Below, piece after piece: positions 16,806 to 24,681 of a stretch of DNA of 64,000 nt. The notes under the pieces are model-generated. The model saw only the letters and a list, made by a program, of their open reading frames with translations. It searched no databases and was not told where the DNA came from. The DNA comes from Flavobacteriaceae bacterium YJPT1-3 (GTDB lineage Bacteria; Bacteroidota; Bacteroidia; Flavobacteriales; Flavobacteriaceae): the NCBI GenBank assembly GCA_029866965.1, contig CP123444.1:1405501-1469500 (forward strand), in the 5' to 3' direction. A program made the translations under genes and the position numbers. Position 1 is the stretch's first letter. Each line of letters starts with the position of its first letter.

Positions 16806-17306
16806 TTAATTGGAATCGGTAGCCTCTTCCGTAACCGGAACTTTAGCTACGATGGCCAAATGTTCGGCTTCCATGGTTTGATGTTCCTGTTCCATTTCTG
16901 CATGTTCGTTCATGAGCTTATCATGAGTTGATGTCATTTCATCGAGTTGTGCTTTCATTTCTACCGCCGATTTTTCTCCGAAGCCTTCTTTAAGCTCTTG
17001 ATGTGCCGCGATCATTTCATCATGACTGGCTAGTAAGGCTTCGTGCCGTTTGAGAATGGCTTCATGTTTGGCTACATCCGTCAAGATGGTGGAATCTTTA
17101 ATTTCCATTCCCTCCAAAGTTTCGGTAAACTCTTGATGCTTTGAAGCCATTTCTCCATGCACCGACTTAAAGTTGGTGTGTACTTTAGCAATACTGTCGT
17201 GTTGGCGCTGTAGTTGGTCAAACTGATCGGCTAAGCCTTGTTTTTCCTGGTCAGCGCATCCGCTGAGTACGGCTAAACAGGCGAATAAAAATAGTAGTCT
17301 TTTCAT
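16806..17306 (-). CDS. Small coiled-coil lipoprotein, His/Glu/Met-rich
   Basis: A 166-residue protein. Signal sequence MKRLLFLFACLAVLSGC with lipobox LSGC (Cys17), then almost entirely heptad-like helix with recurring H-x-x-(L/M/E) such as HEALLASHDEMIAAHQELK and NEHAEMEQEHQTMEAEHLAI. About 20 His residues are spaced regularly along the helix, which would make a metal-binding or pH-sensing rod possible; that is inference. I recognise no named family. It has its own terminator; the gene to its right is on the same strand after about 110 bases. Confidence 0.75.
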   Translation of the reverse strand: MKRLLFLFACLAVLSGCADQEKQGLADQFDQLQRQHDSIAKVHTNFKSVHGEMASKHQEFTETLEGMEIKDSTILTDVAKHEAILKRHEALLASHDEMIAAHQELKEGFGEKSAVEMKAQLDEMTSTHDKLMNEHAEMEQEHQTMEAEHLAIVAKVPVTEEATDSN

Positions 17307-17418
17307 AAGTCTTTAAAATTTAAAGTAATATAGCAAATTGAGCCATGGATTTCTACTAAGAAGTTCCTAAAATCCTCATTTCAACATACTGATTAACCAA
17401 AGTATGGAAATAAATAAT

Positions 17419-18168
17419 TCAATGATCGTAAAGCCACAATTTGATCCCCATTACGATAACCATAATCAGCAGGGCAACCTTGACTGGCCCCTCACCCTTT
17501 TTGACTGACCATCTGCTCGCCCACCAGGATCCCAATGCCCCACCGATGGCCAATGCTATGCCATAACCCCAGTTCATGTATCCATAAAAGATAAAGACCC
17601 CCAGGGCTGGCAAGGTGTAAAGAAGCACGGTAATGCTCTTTACAGCATTAGCCGGTATGAGACCTAATCGATTGATATTGGTCAGTGCCAATAGGATCAG
17701 AAATCCCACCCCGGCCTGAATGAACCCGCCGTAAATGCCAATACCAAAAAACGCCAGGAGCGCCCATCCAAAAGGTAAACCGGTTAGCGTAGCTTTCTCG
17801 GTCAGATTCACCCGCTTTGGCTGAAAAATAAGGAGGCCTACGACCACAAACATCACTAGGGCAAGAATTCGATTAAACAATCGATCGTCAACGGAAATAG
17901 CTAACGAGCTCCCTAATAAGGCTCCTAAGCTTGCTGAGATACCCATCCAAAAACTAAATTTCCAGTTTCCAACTCCTTTTGAGCGGTAGCCCGCTGTCGC
18001 GAAACTGCTCTGGGCGAGAATTCCGATGCGATTGGTGCCGTTAGCCGTAGCCGAGTCGAGTCCCATAAAAATGAGCAGGGGCAAGGTCAGTAAAGAACCC
18101 CCTCCTGCCAGAGTATTGATGATGCCGGTGATGAGTCCGGCAAGAAAAAGTAAAAGAATTTCAAGCAT
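17419..18168 (-). CDS. TauE/SafE family sulfite/anion exporter
   Basis: About 249 residues with eight hydrophobic segments. The first half has the conserved GLITGIINTLAGGGSLLTLPLLIFMGLDSATANGTNRIGI, the second half GIGIYGGFIQAGVGFLILLAL. This duplicated GGG/QAG motif is diagnostic of TauE/SafE permeases, which export sulfite, sulfoacetate or similar anions. The frame is open to 18204, but MLEILLLFLAG (ATG at 18166-18168) is the sensible start. The first 120 bases of the gene and its upstream region are copied at 23538-23780. Confidence 0.85.
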   Translation of the reverse strand: MLEILLLFLAGLITGIINTLAGGGSLLTLPLLIFMGLDSATANGTNRIGILAQSSFATAGYRSKGVGNWKFSFWMGISASLGALLGSSLAISVDDRLFNRILALVMFVVVGLLIFQPKRVNLTEKATLTGLPFGWALLAFFGIGIYGGFIQAGVGFLILLALTNINRLGLIPANAVKSITVLLYTLPALGVFIFYGYMNWGYGIALAIGGALGSWWASRWSVKKGEGPVKVALLIMVIVMGIKLWLYDH

Positions 18169-18290
18169 GAAAAAGAAATCAAATGGCCCCTTGGCTCGAC
18201 ACAAAAATGCGTAATTTTTCAGAGTGCATAGAAGGTACAGACAACGAAAAAAGAATTAATGCCAATTTGGCTATGCTGAACCTTGGTTCA
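18048..18290. repeat. 243-bp direct repeat, left copy (start of the permease gene and upstream)
   Basis: Matches 23538-23780 at constant offset 5490 with about six mismatches counted by eye. It contains codons 1-40 of the permease and 122 bases upstream. Sequence diverges at 18291, where an orphan toxin tip starts. Confidence 0.9.
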
Positions 18291-18516
18291 GCCGGACTGG
18301 AATGGTATGGTAAAAGTAATTGAAGTTGAAGCCCCTTCTCAAAGACTTTATGTATGGAGGGGAAAGGCTTCACGACAACCTTTATCTACAAATTTTAATG
18401 TTAACAGTAGGTATCTTAATGGGGGTACTGAACAAGTTATATTTGATATTGGGGCAAATCAAATCAACCTTCCAGATATTACAAATTCAATACAGTCGGT
18501 TCCATGGGCGAATTAA
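18283..18516 (+). pseudogene. Orphan C-terminal toxin tip
   Basis: An open frame without its own proper start, joined to the repeat at about 18290. It reads PDWNGMVKVIEVEAPSQRLYVWRGKASRQPLSTNFNVNSRYLNGGTEQVIFDIGANQINLPDITNSIQSVPWAN. The composition, the GG(T/G)(E/Q)Q-like end and the overlap with a small acidic/helical gene are typical of the last domain of polymorphic toxins. The toxin family is unassigned; an ADP-ribosyltransferase-like or nuclease tip is possible. Because the N-terminal delivery part is missing, I treat it as a remnant. Confidence 0.55.
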
Positions 18517-18839
18517 TTTATAATGATTTAGAATACTTTTTGCAAAGCCTTATTTCTTTGAGGAGTGCAATGAATAATCAGATCAAGATGTATCCTGTTC
18601 CAGATAAAATTAAATTTAAAAGGAACAGTGAAGTTTATAAAATAGTGAAGTTTTTGATTATAGAAATCATGCAAGATTTGGATGGTGCTAACCCTGATTC
18701 TTTGAATTTAAGAAAGTATCAGGATGATATTAGATTACTCCTAAGGTATTTTGATGAGGTTACTTTGGGGGTTGAAGCAAAAAAAAAGGCAAAGATTGTG
18801 GAAGAATTTTATCAGACAATGTTACCCACAAATGGATAA
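18504..18839 (+). CDS. Probable immunity protein of the orphan tip
   Basis: 111 residues, mostly helical and charged (LEYFLQSLISLRSAMNNQIKMYPVPDKIKFKR ... LNLRKYQDDIRLLLRYFDEVTLGVEAKKKAKIVEEFYQTML). The ATG overlaps the end of the toxin tip by 13 bases, a common arrangement of toxin-immunity pairs. No family recognised. Its stop overlaps the start of the following transposase region. The role as immunity is inferred from position only. Confidence 0.55.
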   Translation: MGELIYNDLEYFLQSLISLRSAMNNQIKMYPVPDKIKFKRNSEVYKIVKFLIIEIMQDLDGANPDSLNLRKYQDDIRLLLRYFDEVTLGVEAKKKAKIVEEFYQTMLPTNG

Positions 18840-18849
18840 TAAAGTTACA

Positions 18850-18885
18850 CCCGCTCCGCAAAGTCTCCCGACTTTGAGGTGCAAC
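18850..18885. repeat. REP-like palindrome, copy 1 (left of the RAYT gene)
   Basis: CAAAGTC (18859-18865), TCCC, GACTTTG (18870-18876) within a longer conserved CCGCTCCG...AGGTGCAA context. It is inverted relative to copy 2 at 19527 and in the same orientation as copy 3 at 21455. Confidence 0.8.
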
Positions 18886-18912
18886 ACTTACTACAATGAA
18901 CAAACCAAAAAC

Positions 18913-19512
18913 GTGAAAGAAGGTTATATCATACGAGACCAAGAAAAACCGCATTTTATCACCGCGACTGTGGTCGACTGGATCGATGTCTTTACAAGAA
19001 AGGCTTATCGGGACATTGTTATAGATTGCCTTCAGTTCTGTATAGTGAACAAGGGCATGGTGCTTTACGGTTATGTCATTATGAGTAATCATATTCGCCT
19101 TGCGTTGCAAAGTGAGCAGGGTCAGTTGTCAGATTTGATCCGTGACTTTAAAAAGTATACAGCTATAAAAATTTTGGAAAAGATACAAATGGAGCCTGAA
19201 AGCAGGCGGCAGTGGATGCTTGAACGGTTCAAAAAAGCAACCGAGAGCCACTACAGAAACAAGAACTTCCAGTTCTGGCGGTATTGAAACCATGCCGAGG
19301 AGATTTTTTCAGAGCAGTTTTTGTGGTCAAAGCTAGATTACATACATATGAACCCGGTCAGGGCGGGTATAGTCGAAAGGGCATCGCATTACCTGCATTC
19401 GAGCGCCAGCAATTATGCGGTAGGAAAGGGACTGTTGGAAATCACGTTGGCCGACAATCCGGTCATTGACGTATTAAATCCAAAATCGTTTACGAATTAT
19501 GAAAAGTATTGA
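18913..19512 (+). pseudogene. REP-associated tyrosine transposase (RAYT, IS200-like), inactivated
   Basis: VKEGYIIRDQEKPHFITATVVDWIDVFTRKAYRDIVIDCLQF...GYVIMSNHIRLAL...LIRDFKKYTAIKIL...NKNFQFWRY is the Y1/RAYT fold. An in-frame TGA at 19285-19287 cuts the protein, and the same frame goes on with NHAEEIFSEQFLWSKLDYIHMNPVRAGIVERA to 19512, the normal C-terminus. The HUH metal site, usually NHVH, reads NHIR, so the second His is lost. The element is therefore doubly dead. It is flanked by inverted REP palindromes. Start taken as GTG 18913; an ATG at 18832 is in frame. Confidence 0.9.
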
Positions 19513-19526
19513 AAGTGATATATGTC

Positions 19527-19576
19527 CTCAAAGTCGGGAGACTTTGCGGATCCATGTCGGGGACTTTGCGGAGCGA
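19527..19576. repeat. REP-like palindrome, copy 2 plus half copy (right of the RAYT gene)
   Basis: CAAAGTC (19529-19535), GGGA, GACTTTG (19540-19546), then a half unit GGGGACTTTGCGGAGCG (19560-19576). Inverted relative to copy 1, so the transposase gene sits between inverted REPs. Confidence 0.8.
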
Positions 19577-19591
19577 TTTATCCGAACTGAT

Positions 19592-19608
19592 CCGTATAAA
19601 GTATACGG
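19592..19608. repeat. Small inverted repeat upstream of toxin module 1
   Basis: CCGTATA / TATACGG with a three-base loop, 25 bases before the toxin ATG. It is absent before the second copy of the module. Confidence 0.6.
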
Positions 19609-19632
19609 TAAACGAACGAAGCAAAACAGAAT

Positions 19633-20973
19633 ATGAAAATGACTATAGTTAAATGCATATTGGTGGCTTTTAGTTTTATCTACTCTTCGGCTTGGATAGG
19701 ATATGCAGAACACCCAACCGACTCCACCAAAACGCGCACTACCTCCCAAAACCAACTCAATTACCTCCAGCAGTTGGCGCAATACCGCAAGCCGCTGCCC
19801 GTAAATAACAACGAGGAGACGCTCTATACCATCAACACCCTTCCCCAAATCAAAAAATACCGCACTTTCCCCCAATTGGATCAGGTGCTGGAAGAACAAG
19901 GTAGCTTTGGCAAAAGCTTTGATTTGTTGGCACCCGAATTTAATGAAGCTTACCTAGAAAACTATGTCGATAACAAGCCTCGCGCAGATAGCCTCATTGC
20001 TAAAGCCATTCGCGCCGTTAAAGCCGTAAAGAAGTTGGGGAATTTTGTTGATGTTATCACTGGAAATTCGCCCCTACAGCTCCCTATAGGACTCAGTAAA
20101 AAAACAGACAGCACTTCCGGAAATCAAGTGGAACTGGTCATTACTCAGGTGCAATTCCATCCCCAGTATGCGGAATTTAAAGCTTGGGCCAAACTGACCA
20201 TTCCTCAAAAAGAAAAGGTATTACGGCTTATCGATGATGCAGATGATGCTACAAAGGCATTACTTAAACAGGATTTAGATGAATCTGCTGAGCTGCTCAC
20301 CGAGTTGACCCAGAGACCAGAGTTGGTGAATGCGTGGCGTAAACTTTTCAAAGAGGGTGATGTAGTTTCTGGCGCCCTGAGAAAAGACATAAATACGTTA
20401 GAGTGGGTTTCGAAAAATGCAGATGATATTGCTTATGATGTTGCTGATAATCTGCTAAGGAATCTTAATGGAAAGACCGTAGAAAAAACTTTTAAGGATG
20501 CCCAAGGCAGGCTAGTAGTAATGGCAGAAAGCTTTAATTTCACAAGAACAGTTGCCACCTTAGAAAAAACGGCTATTGGTGAAGTAAAATCTTTTAAGTA
20601 CACAAACGCCTATAACAAAGCAGGTCAACCAGGTAAACCGCCCGTAAGTGCAAATGGTTTAACTCCTGATTTTTCGGGTAATCCAGAATGGCTTTACCCT
20701 ATTACAGGGAATCAAAAGAATATTGTTAAGATAAAGTTATCAGGAAAACGAAAAGGAACTGACGGAGATTTCCATAGAGCTAATCAAGAAGCAGGTTTTC
20801 CTACTACTAAAGCACCAGAGGGTTATACTTGGCATCACATGGATGACTTTGATCCAGTAACAGGGTAATCCACCATGCAATTAGTAAAAACTACTGATCA
20901 TACAGGAAGTTTACCCCATAACGGTTCAGTAAAACAGTTAGAGAATTATTCAGACACAACTTATACAGATTAA
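19633..20973 (+). pseudogene. Secreted polymorphic toxin with WHH-type HNH nuclease tip, broken by a nonsense codon
   Basis: A signal peptide (MKMTIVKCILVAFSFIYSSAWIGYA) is followed by a conserved delivery segment (HPTDSTKTRTTSQNQLNYLQQLAQYRKPLPV...) and a linker (QVQFHPQYAEFKAWAKL) that resembles the start of much larger flavobacterial proteins, so an internal deletion is likely. The C-terminal domain reads GKRKGTDGDFHRANQEAGFPTTKAPEGYTWHHMDDFDPVTG, a WHH-family HNH nuclease. TAA at 20866-20868 ends it at 411 residues, while the same frame continues STMQLVKTTDHTGSLPHNGSVKQLENYS to 20973, the missing end of the nuclease. The SMI1-like immunity gene starts two bases later, which fits the longer frame as the original toxin. 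Confidence 0.8.
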
Positions 20974-20975
20974 AC

Positions 20976-21407
20976 ATGAAGAAATTACAAATTAAGAAAG
21001 CTGGTAGGTTGAGGTTAGACAGTGAGCTAACCTTGTTTGAAAGTGAAAAAGGGATAAAACTCCCTGATTCGTACCGAGAATTTTTATTAACTCAAAACCC
21101 TTACACAGTTAAAGAAGACCTTTATCAAAAAGATGGAAGAAACTATGAAATTCATCATTTCTATTCTTTTGATTCAGAAATTGAATTATCAGTACAGTTA
21201 AGCTTTGAAAATTTGAATGATTTTTTTGAAGGTAAGTATTTTGCTTTTGCTGATGATTCAGGTGGGTGGCAGTATGTCATATCAATCCAAGAAGTAGATT
21301 ATGGCAAGGTATATTTTTGCCGTATGGATGAAGCTCTTGAAGACGCGCTAACTCTGTTAGCAGATAGTTTTGAACAGTTTGTTAATGGTCTTGAAGTAGG
21401 AGAATAA
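20976..21407 (+). CDS. SMI1/KNR4 family immunity protein
   Basis: 143 residues with the SUKH/SMI1 pattern: LTLFESEKGIKLPDSYREFLLTQNPYTV near residue 20, then FAFADDSGGWQYVISI in the middle and an acidic C-terminus. SUKH proteins neutralise nuclease tips by direct binding in the cytoplasm. It directly follows the WHH toxin (two-base gap) and ends in its own terminator. The open frame contrasts with the broken toxin. Confidence 0.85.
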   Translation: MKKLQIKKAGRLRLDSELTLFESEKGIKLPDSYREFLLTQNPYTVKEDLYQKDGRNYEIHHFYSFDSEIELSVQLSFENLNDFFEGKYFAFADDSGGWQYVISIQEVDYGKVYFCRMDEALEDALTLLADSFEQFVNGLEVGE

Positions 21408-21413
21408 CAAATG

Positions 21414-21439
21414 AGCCAAGTGCAACAACTTGGCTTTTT
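21414..21439 (+). terminator. Terminator after the SMI1-like gene
   Basis: AGCCAAGT (21414-21421), GCAACA loop, ACTTGGCT (21428-21435), T run. Confidence 0.75.
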
Positions 21440-21454
21440 ATGAACCATAAGTAG

Positions 21455-21490
21455 CCCGCTCCGCAAAGTCTCCTGACTTTGAGGTGCAAT
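21455..21490. repeat. REP-like palindrome, copy 3 (before toxin module 2)
   Basis: Same 36-base unit as 18850-18885 with small changes (the loop is TCCT instead of TCCC). It sits about 30 bases upstream of the duplicated toxin start, as copy 2 does for module 1. Confidence 0.8.
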
Positions 21491-21521
21491 ACTGAATAAA
21501 ACGAACTAAGCAAAACAGAAT

Positions 21522-22312
21522 ATGAAAATGACTATAGTTAAATGCATATTGGTGGCTTTTAGTTTTATCTACTCTTCGGCTTGGATAGGATATGCAGAAC
21601 ACCCAACCGACTCCACCAAAACGCGCACTACCTCCCAAAACCAACTCAATTACCTCCAGCAGTTGGCGCAATACCGCAAGCCGCTGCCCGTAAATAACAA
21701 CTAGGAGACGCTCTATACCATCAACACCCTTCCCCAAATCAAAAAATACCGCACTTTCCCCCAATTGGATCAGGTGCTGGAAGATCTAGGATTAGACGAT
21801 GTAGCAAGAAATAACCTTGATAACGTTGGTCATAGTTCAGTTATAATTAAAAATGCAGAAAATATATCTACGACATCTAGTGCTCGAAAAGCAAATTTTG
21901 GAGAAATAGGGGCGGACTTGGATCTTAATACCAAGGGCTATGAATCCTTACAACCCAGAATTACAGATTTGGATTCTCCAGGTCATAATGGTATCGACGG
22001 TATTTACCGTGCACCCGATGGTAGTTATGCTATTGTTGAAGGCATATATACAGTTTCAGCCGTCTTGAATCCAGCCAATCCAAGTACGGGTTTATTGAGA
22101 CAAATGAGTAATGATTGGATTCATCAAAATAATGGTCAAAGGTTACTAGAAGCATTAGGGGGAGACCAAGCTATTATTGACGATATTTTGGATTCTGGTT
22201 ATTCAAGGGATTAGTGAAGGTGAGTCCCGATGGAAGTGTTACCAATAAGTATGTTAGTGATACAGTATACTTAAATCAAGGGGGCGGACCACTTGGAAAT
22301 TGGACTTCATAA
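21522..22312 (+). pseudogene. Second toxin module: same N-terminus, PD-(D/E)xK-like tip, nonsense and frameshift
   Basis: 21522-21784 repeats 19633-19895 with a single change, GAG to TAG at 21702-21704, which ends the protein at 60 residues. Past the shared part the frame reads DLGLDDVARNNLDNVG...KANFGEIGADLDLNTKGYESLQPRITDLDSPGHNGIDGIYRAPDGSYAIVEGIYTV...RQMSNDWIHQNNG, a restriction-endonuclease-like toxin tip. The GIDG Asp and the E of E-x-K are present, but the Lys position is Ile (EGIY). A stop at 22212-22214 comes before the natural end LVKVSPDGSVTNKY...GNWTS, which lies in another frame to 22312. Three lesions in all. Confidence 0.8.
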
Positions 22313-22321
22313 TTTTTTAAA

Positions 22322-22537
22322 AATGGTTAGAGTTAAATATAGAGACGCAGATGGTTGGGTCGATGTGTGTGGCATCATCATGAGAATGGTCGTGATTTAA
22401 TTCCTGTTCCCTCAGAAATACATAATCCTCTGAATAATAGTGGAGGTTTTGTCGCCAAACATGGGCCAGATGGAACAACAGTTACTTCTGAAACAGACGT
22501 AACTCAAATATTTAATTACGACCCAATAATAAATTAA
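22322..22537 (+). pseudogene. Orphan WHH nuclease tip fragment
   Basis: From 22355 one frame reads VWHHHENGRDLIPVPSEIHNPLNNSGGFVAKHGPDGTTVTSE, the last third of a WHH/HNH toxin domain. No delivery part or complete start exists; the preceding bases (VRVKYRDADGWVD in another frame) may be the earlier part displaced by a frameshift. It lies just before a SMI1-like gene, as a cognate toxin would. Confidence 0.55.
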
Positions 22538-22545
22538 TAGGTCAA

Positions 22546-23100
22546 ATGATAGATAAGAATTTAGTTAGGTTTTTACAGTTCAGGGATGAGATTAAAGATA
22601 TAGCTTTTTTAGAGGAGAAATACGGCTTTAAGCTACCACCAATATTCAGATCGTTTATCGCTGTGTTTAAACCTTATTTTGCTCATATAAAAGTAAAAAA
22701 GATTAGTCAAGAAGGTTTTCAAAGTTTTGTTGTTCCTTTTTATTCATCTCAGGATTTGAAAGAATACACAAGTGACGATGATGAATTGGCTTTTGAATCC
22801 TTTAAGGAAGCAGAAGATCTTTTTTCTTTTGAGCCAAGTAACAAAGGATATTTAGAGGATTTAGTATTCATTTCCAATCATGGATACGGAGGAGGCTTAC
22901 TAGTTGGTATCGGAGAGCATAATAAAGATCAAATTTATCACAATGCAGATAGCACAGTCATAAAATTTATGGCGAACAATATATTTGAATTGATTCATAA
23001 AATGGAATTAATTCAATTTGATTTTGAAACCCCATCAATTGATACTTCTCGTCTGTATAAAAACTGGGGTGAGGATTTTTGGAGAGTGAAAGATGAGTAA
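22546..23100 (+). CDS. SMI1/KNR4-like immunity protein
   Basis: 184 residues. IAFLEEKYGFKLPPIFRSFIAVFKPYF is the SUKH-type start; GYLEDLVFISNHGYGGGLLVGIGEHNKDQIYHNADST is the central strand region, and IFELIHKME closes the domain. It starts nine bases after the WHH fragment ends. Probably the antitoxin that survived loss of its toxin. Confidence 0.8.
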   Translation: MIDKNLVRFLQFRDEIKDIAFLEEKYGFKLPPIFRSFIAVFKPYFAHIKVKKISQEGFQSFVVPFYSSQDLKEYTSDDDELAFESFKEAEDLFSFEPSNKGYLEDLVFISNHGYGGGLLVGIGEHNKDQIYHNADSTVIKFMANNIFELIHKMELIQFDFETPSIDTSRLYKNWGEDFWRVKDE

Positions 23101-23176
23101 TCTTTTAAATAATAATTGTCTTATGATATTTGGTTGATCTTCAATTGGATTTTTATGCAGTAAAGAGTCAATAGCA

Positions 23177-23535
23177 GTGCTAATATTTGTGTGTTTCCTT
23201 AACATCTCTGGTTGGGCAGAACACCCTACCGACTCCGCCAAAACGCCCACCACCTCCCAAAACCAACTCAATTACCTCCAGCAATTGGCGAAATACCGGA
23301 CTCCCTTGACTGCAAAAAACAACAGGCAGGCGCTCTATACCATCCACACCCTTCCCCAAATCAAGAAATACCGCTCTTTCCTCCAATGGGATCAGGTGTT
23401 GGAAGAACAAGGTAGTTTTAGCAAGAGCTTTGACCTCATGGCGGCTGAGTTTGACGAGGCTGACTTAGACAATTACGTAGCTAACAATCCGCAGGTGGAC
23501 ACCCTACTCGCCAAAGCCATTCGCACCGTTTAAGC
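23177..23535 (+). pseudogene. Third, diverged copy of the toxin N-terminal segment, truncated
   Basis: FVCFLNISGWAEHPTDSAKTPTTSQNQLNYLQQLAKYRTPLTAKNNRQALYTIHTLPQIKKYRSF...DTLLAKAIRTV matches residues of modules 1 and 2 but is clearly diverged, so it is older than the 19633/21522 copy. It breaks off at TAA where module 1 has KAVKK, exactly at the junction with the 243-bp repeat. No toxin tip remains. Confidence 0.8.
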
Positions 23536-23537
23536 CT

Positions 23538-23780
23538 TAGCCGAGTCGAGTCCCATAAAAATGAGCAGGGGCAAGGTCAGTAAAGAACCCCCTCCTGCCA
23601 GGGTATTGATGATGCCGGTAATCAGTCCGGCAAGAAAAAGTAAAAGAATTTCAAGCATGAAAAAGAAATCAAATGGCCCCTTGGCTCGACACAAAAATGC
23701 GTAATTTTTCAGAGTGCATAGAAGGTACAGACAACGAAAAAAGAATTAATGCCAATTTGGCAATGCTGAACCTCGATTCA
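23538..23780. repeat. 243-bp direct repeat, right copy
   Basis: Copy of 18048-18290. On the reverse strand it still encodes the first 40 codons of the TauE/SafE permease (start 23658) but runs straight into the truncated toxin segment. Beyond 23780 the sequence differs from that after 18290; this side may keep the ancestral upstream region of the permease. Confidence 0.9.
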
Positions 23781-24033
23781 GGCTTTAACCAGTATTTAGA
23801 CAAAGAAAGCGACTCGCTTTGATGATATTTACGGATAGGAGGTGCTGCCTATATGAATACTGTGATAATAGGAAGTATAGTGTTGGCTCAACACCCTACT
23901 TTTAGCCCGCTTAAAAAGAGCTTAAGGGGCCCTAATCTCTCAATTCACAGGCCAATTCAAATCTTAAGGATAAATAGCAAAACGAATAAAATTTAAGGAA
24001 GAACGATAGAATTTAAAGCAGAGATTAAGGATA

Positions 24034-24681
24034 ATGAATAAAAGGCAAATGAGTAGAGAGATAAGGGATCTCTTGGAATTGGAGACCTTTAAGGCTGTTG
24101 GAGTTGGAGCTGGTGCTGTGTCACTGGTTAGAAAAATCAATAAGACCAGGGAAGAATTGATTTTTTCTTACAATAAGTTTCCGGGCGCATATAAATTATC
24201 ACCTTATGTATCAGGATGGAAAACATTCGATTCTGTAAACGACATTTTAAAAAAACATTTTAAAGACAATGGAATAGGGTATCAAGACTATACTATACAC
24301 ATAACAAGTCGAAGAATTGAGGAAATTGCGTTGACTTCAGTTTCTGAGCTCAGCGATCTTCAACGAATAAAAGAGTCATTGAAGATTTTAGTCGAAGAGG
24401 ATGTTCTACCTTTTTTCTTCAACTATCAAACACTTGAAGATGTGCATTCCCATCTAATGGAGCTTGAAGTTGAAGATATCGCAAACTTTATAACAAACCC
24501 ACCTCAACCAAGAATAATGATCATTAAAAGACTGGTTAATGCCGCTGATTGGGAGAGTTATTGTTCAGAATCAATAGAGATGTACAAGGAGCAGTCGGAA
24601 GGAAGGTATAAGGCTGTTTTTGAACCCATCTATCGACTTCTACCGGATTTATATGAGGAGCTAAAAAATATGGAAGTTTAA
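24034..24681 (+). CDS. Unknown protein, paralogue of 24890-25525
   Basis: 215 residues, soluble, charged, no signal peptide. It aligns along its whole length with the next gene: VGxGAGAVSxx near residue 21, (F/L)SYxKFPGxxxLSP, TSRR(I/V)E, then RIM(I/T)IKRLV, DWESY and the ending YKA.FEP.YR.LPDL.EELKNMEV. No family recognised; given the island context an immunity role is possible but unproven. Confidence 0.7.
   Translation: MNKRQMSREIRDLLELETFKAVGVGAGAVSLVRKINKTREELIFSYNKFPGAYKLSPYVSGWKTFDSVNDILKKHFKDNGIGYQDYTIHITSRRIEEIALTSVSELSDLQRIKESLKILVEEDVLPFFFNYQTLEDVHSHLMELEVEDIANFITNPPQPRIMIIKRLVNAADWESYCSESIEMYKEQSEGRYKAVFEPIYRLLPDLYEELKNMEV

Noticed and set aside
23853-23996. 47-codon frame starting MNTVIIGSIVLAQHPTF
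   Set aside because: Short, in degenerate DNA, no homology pattern; the signal-peptide-like start could be chance.
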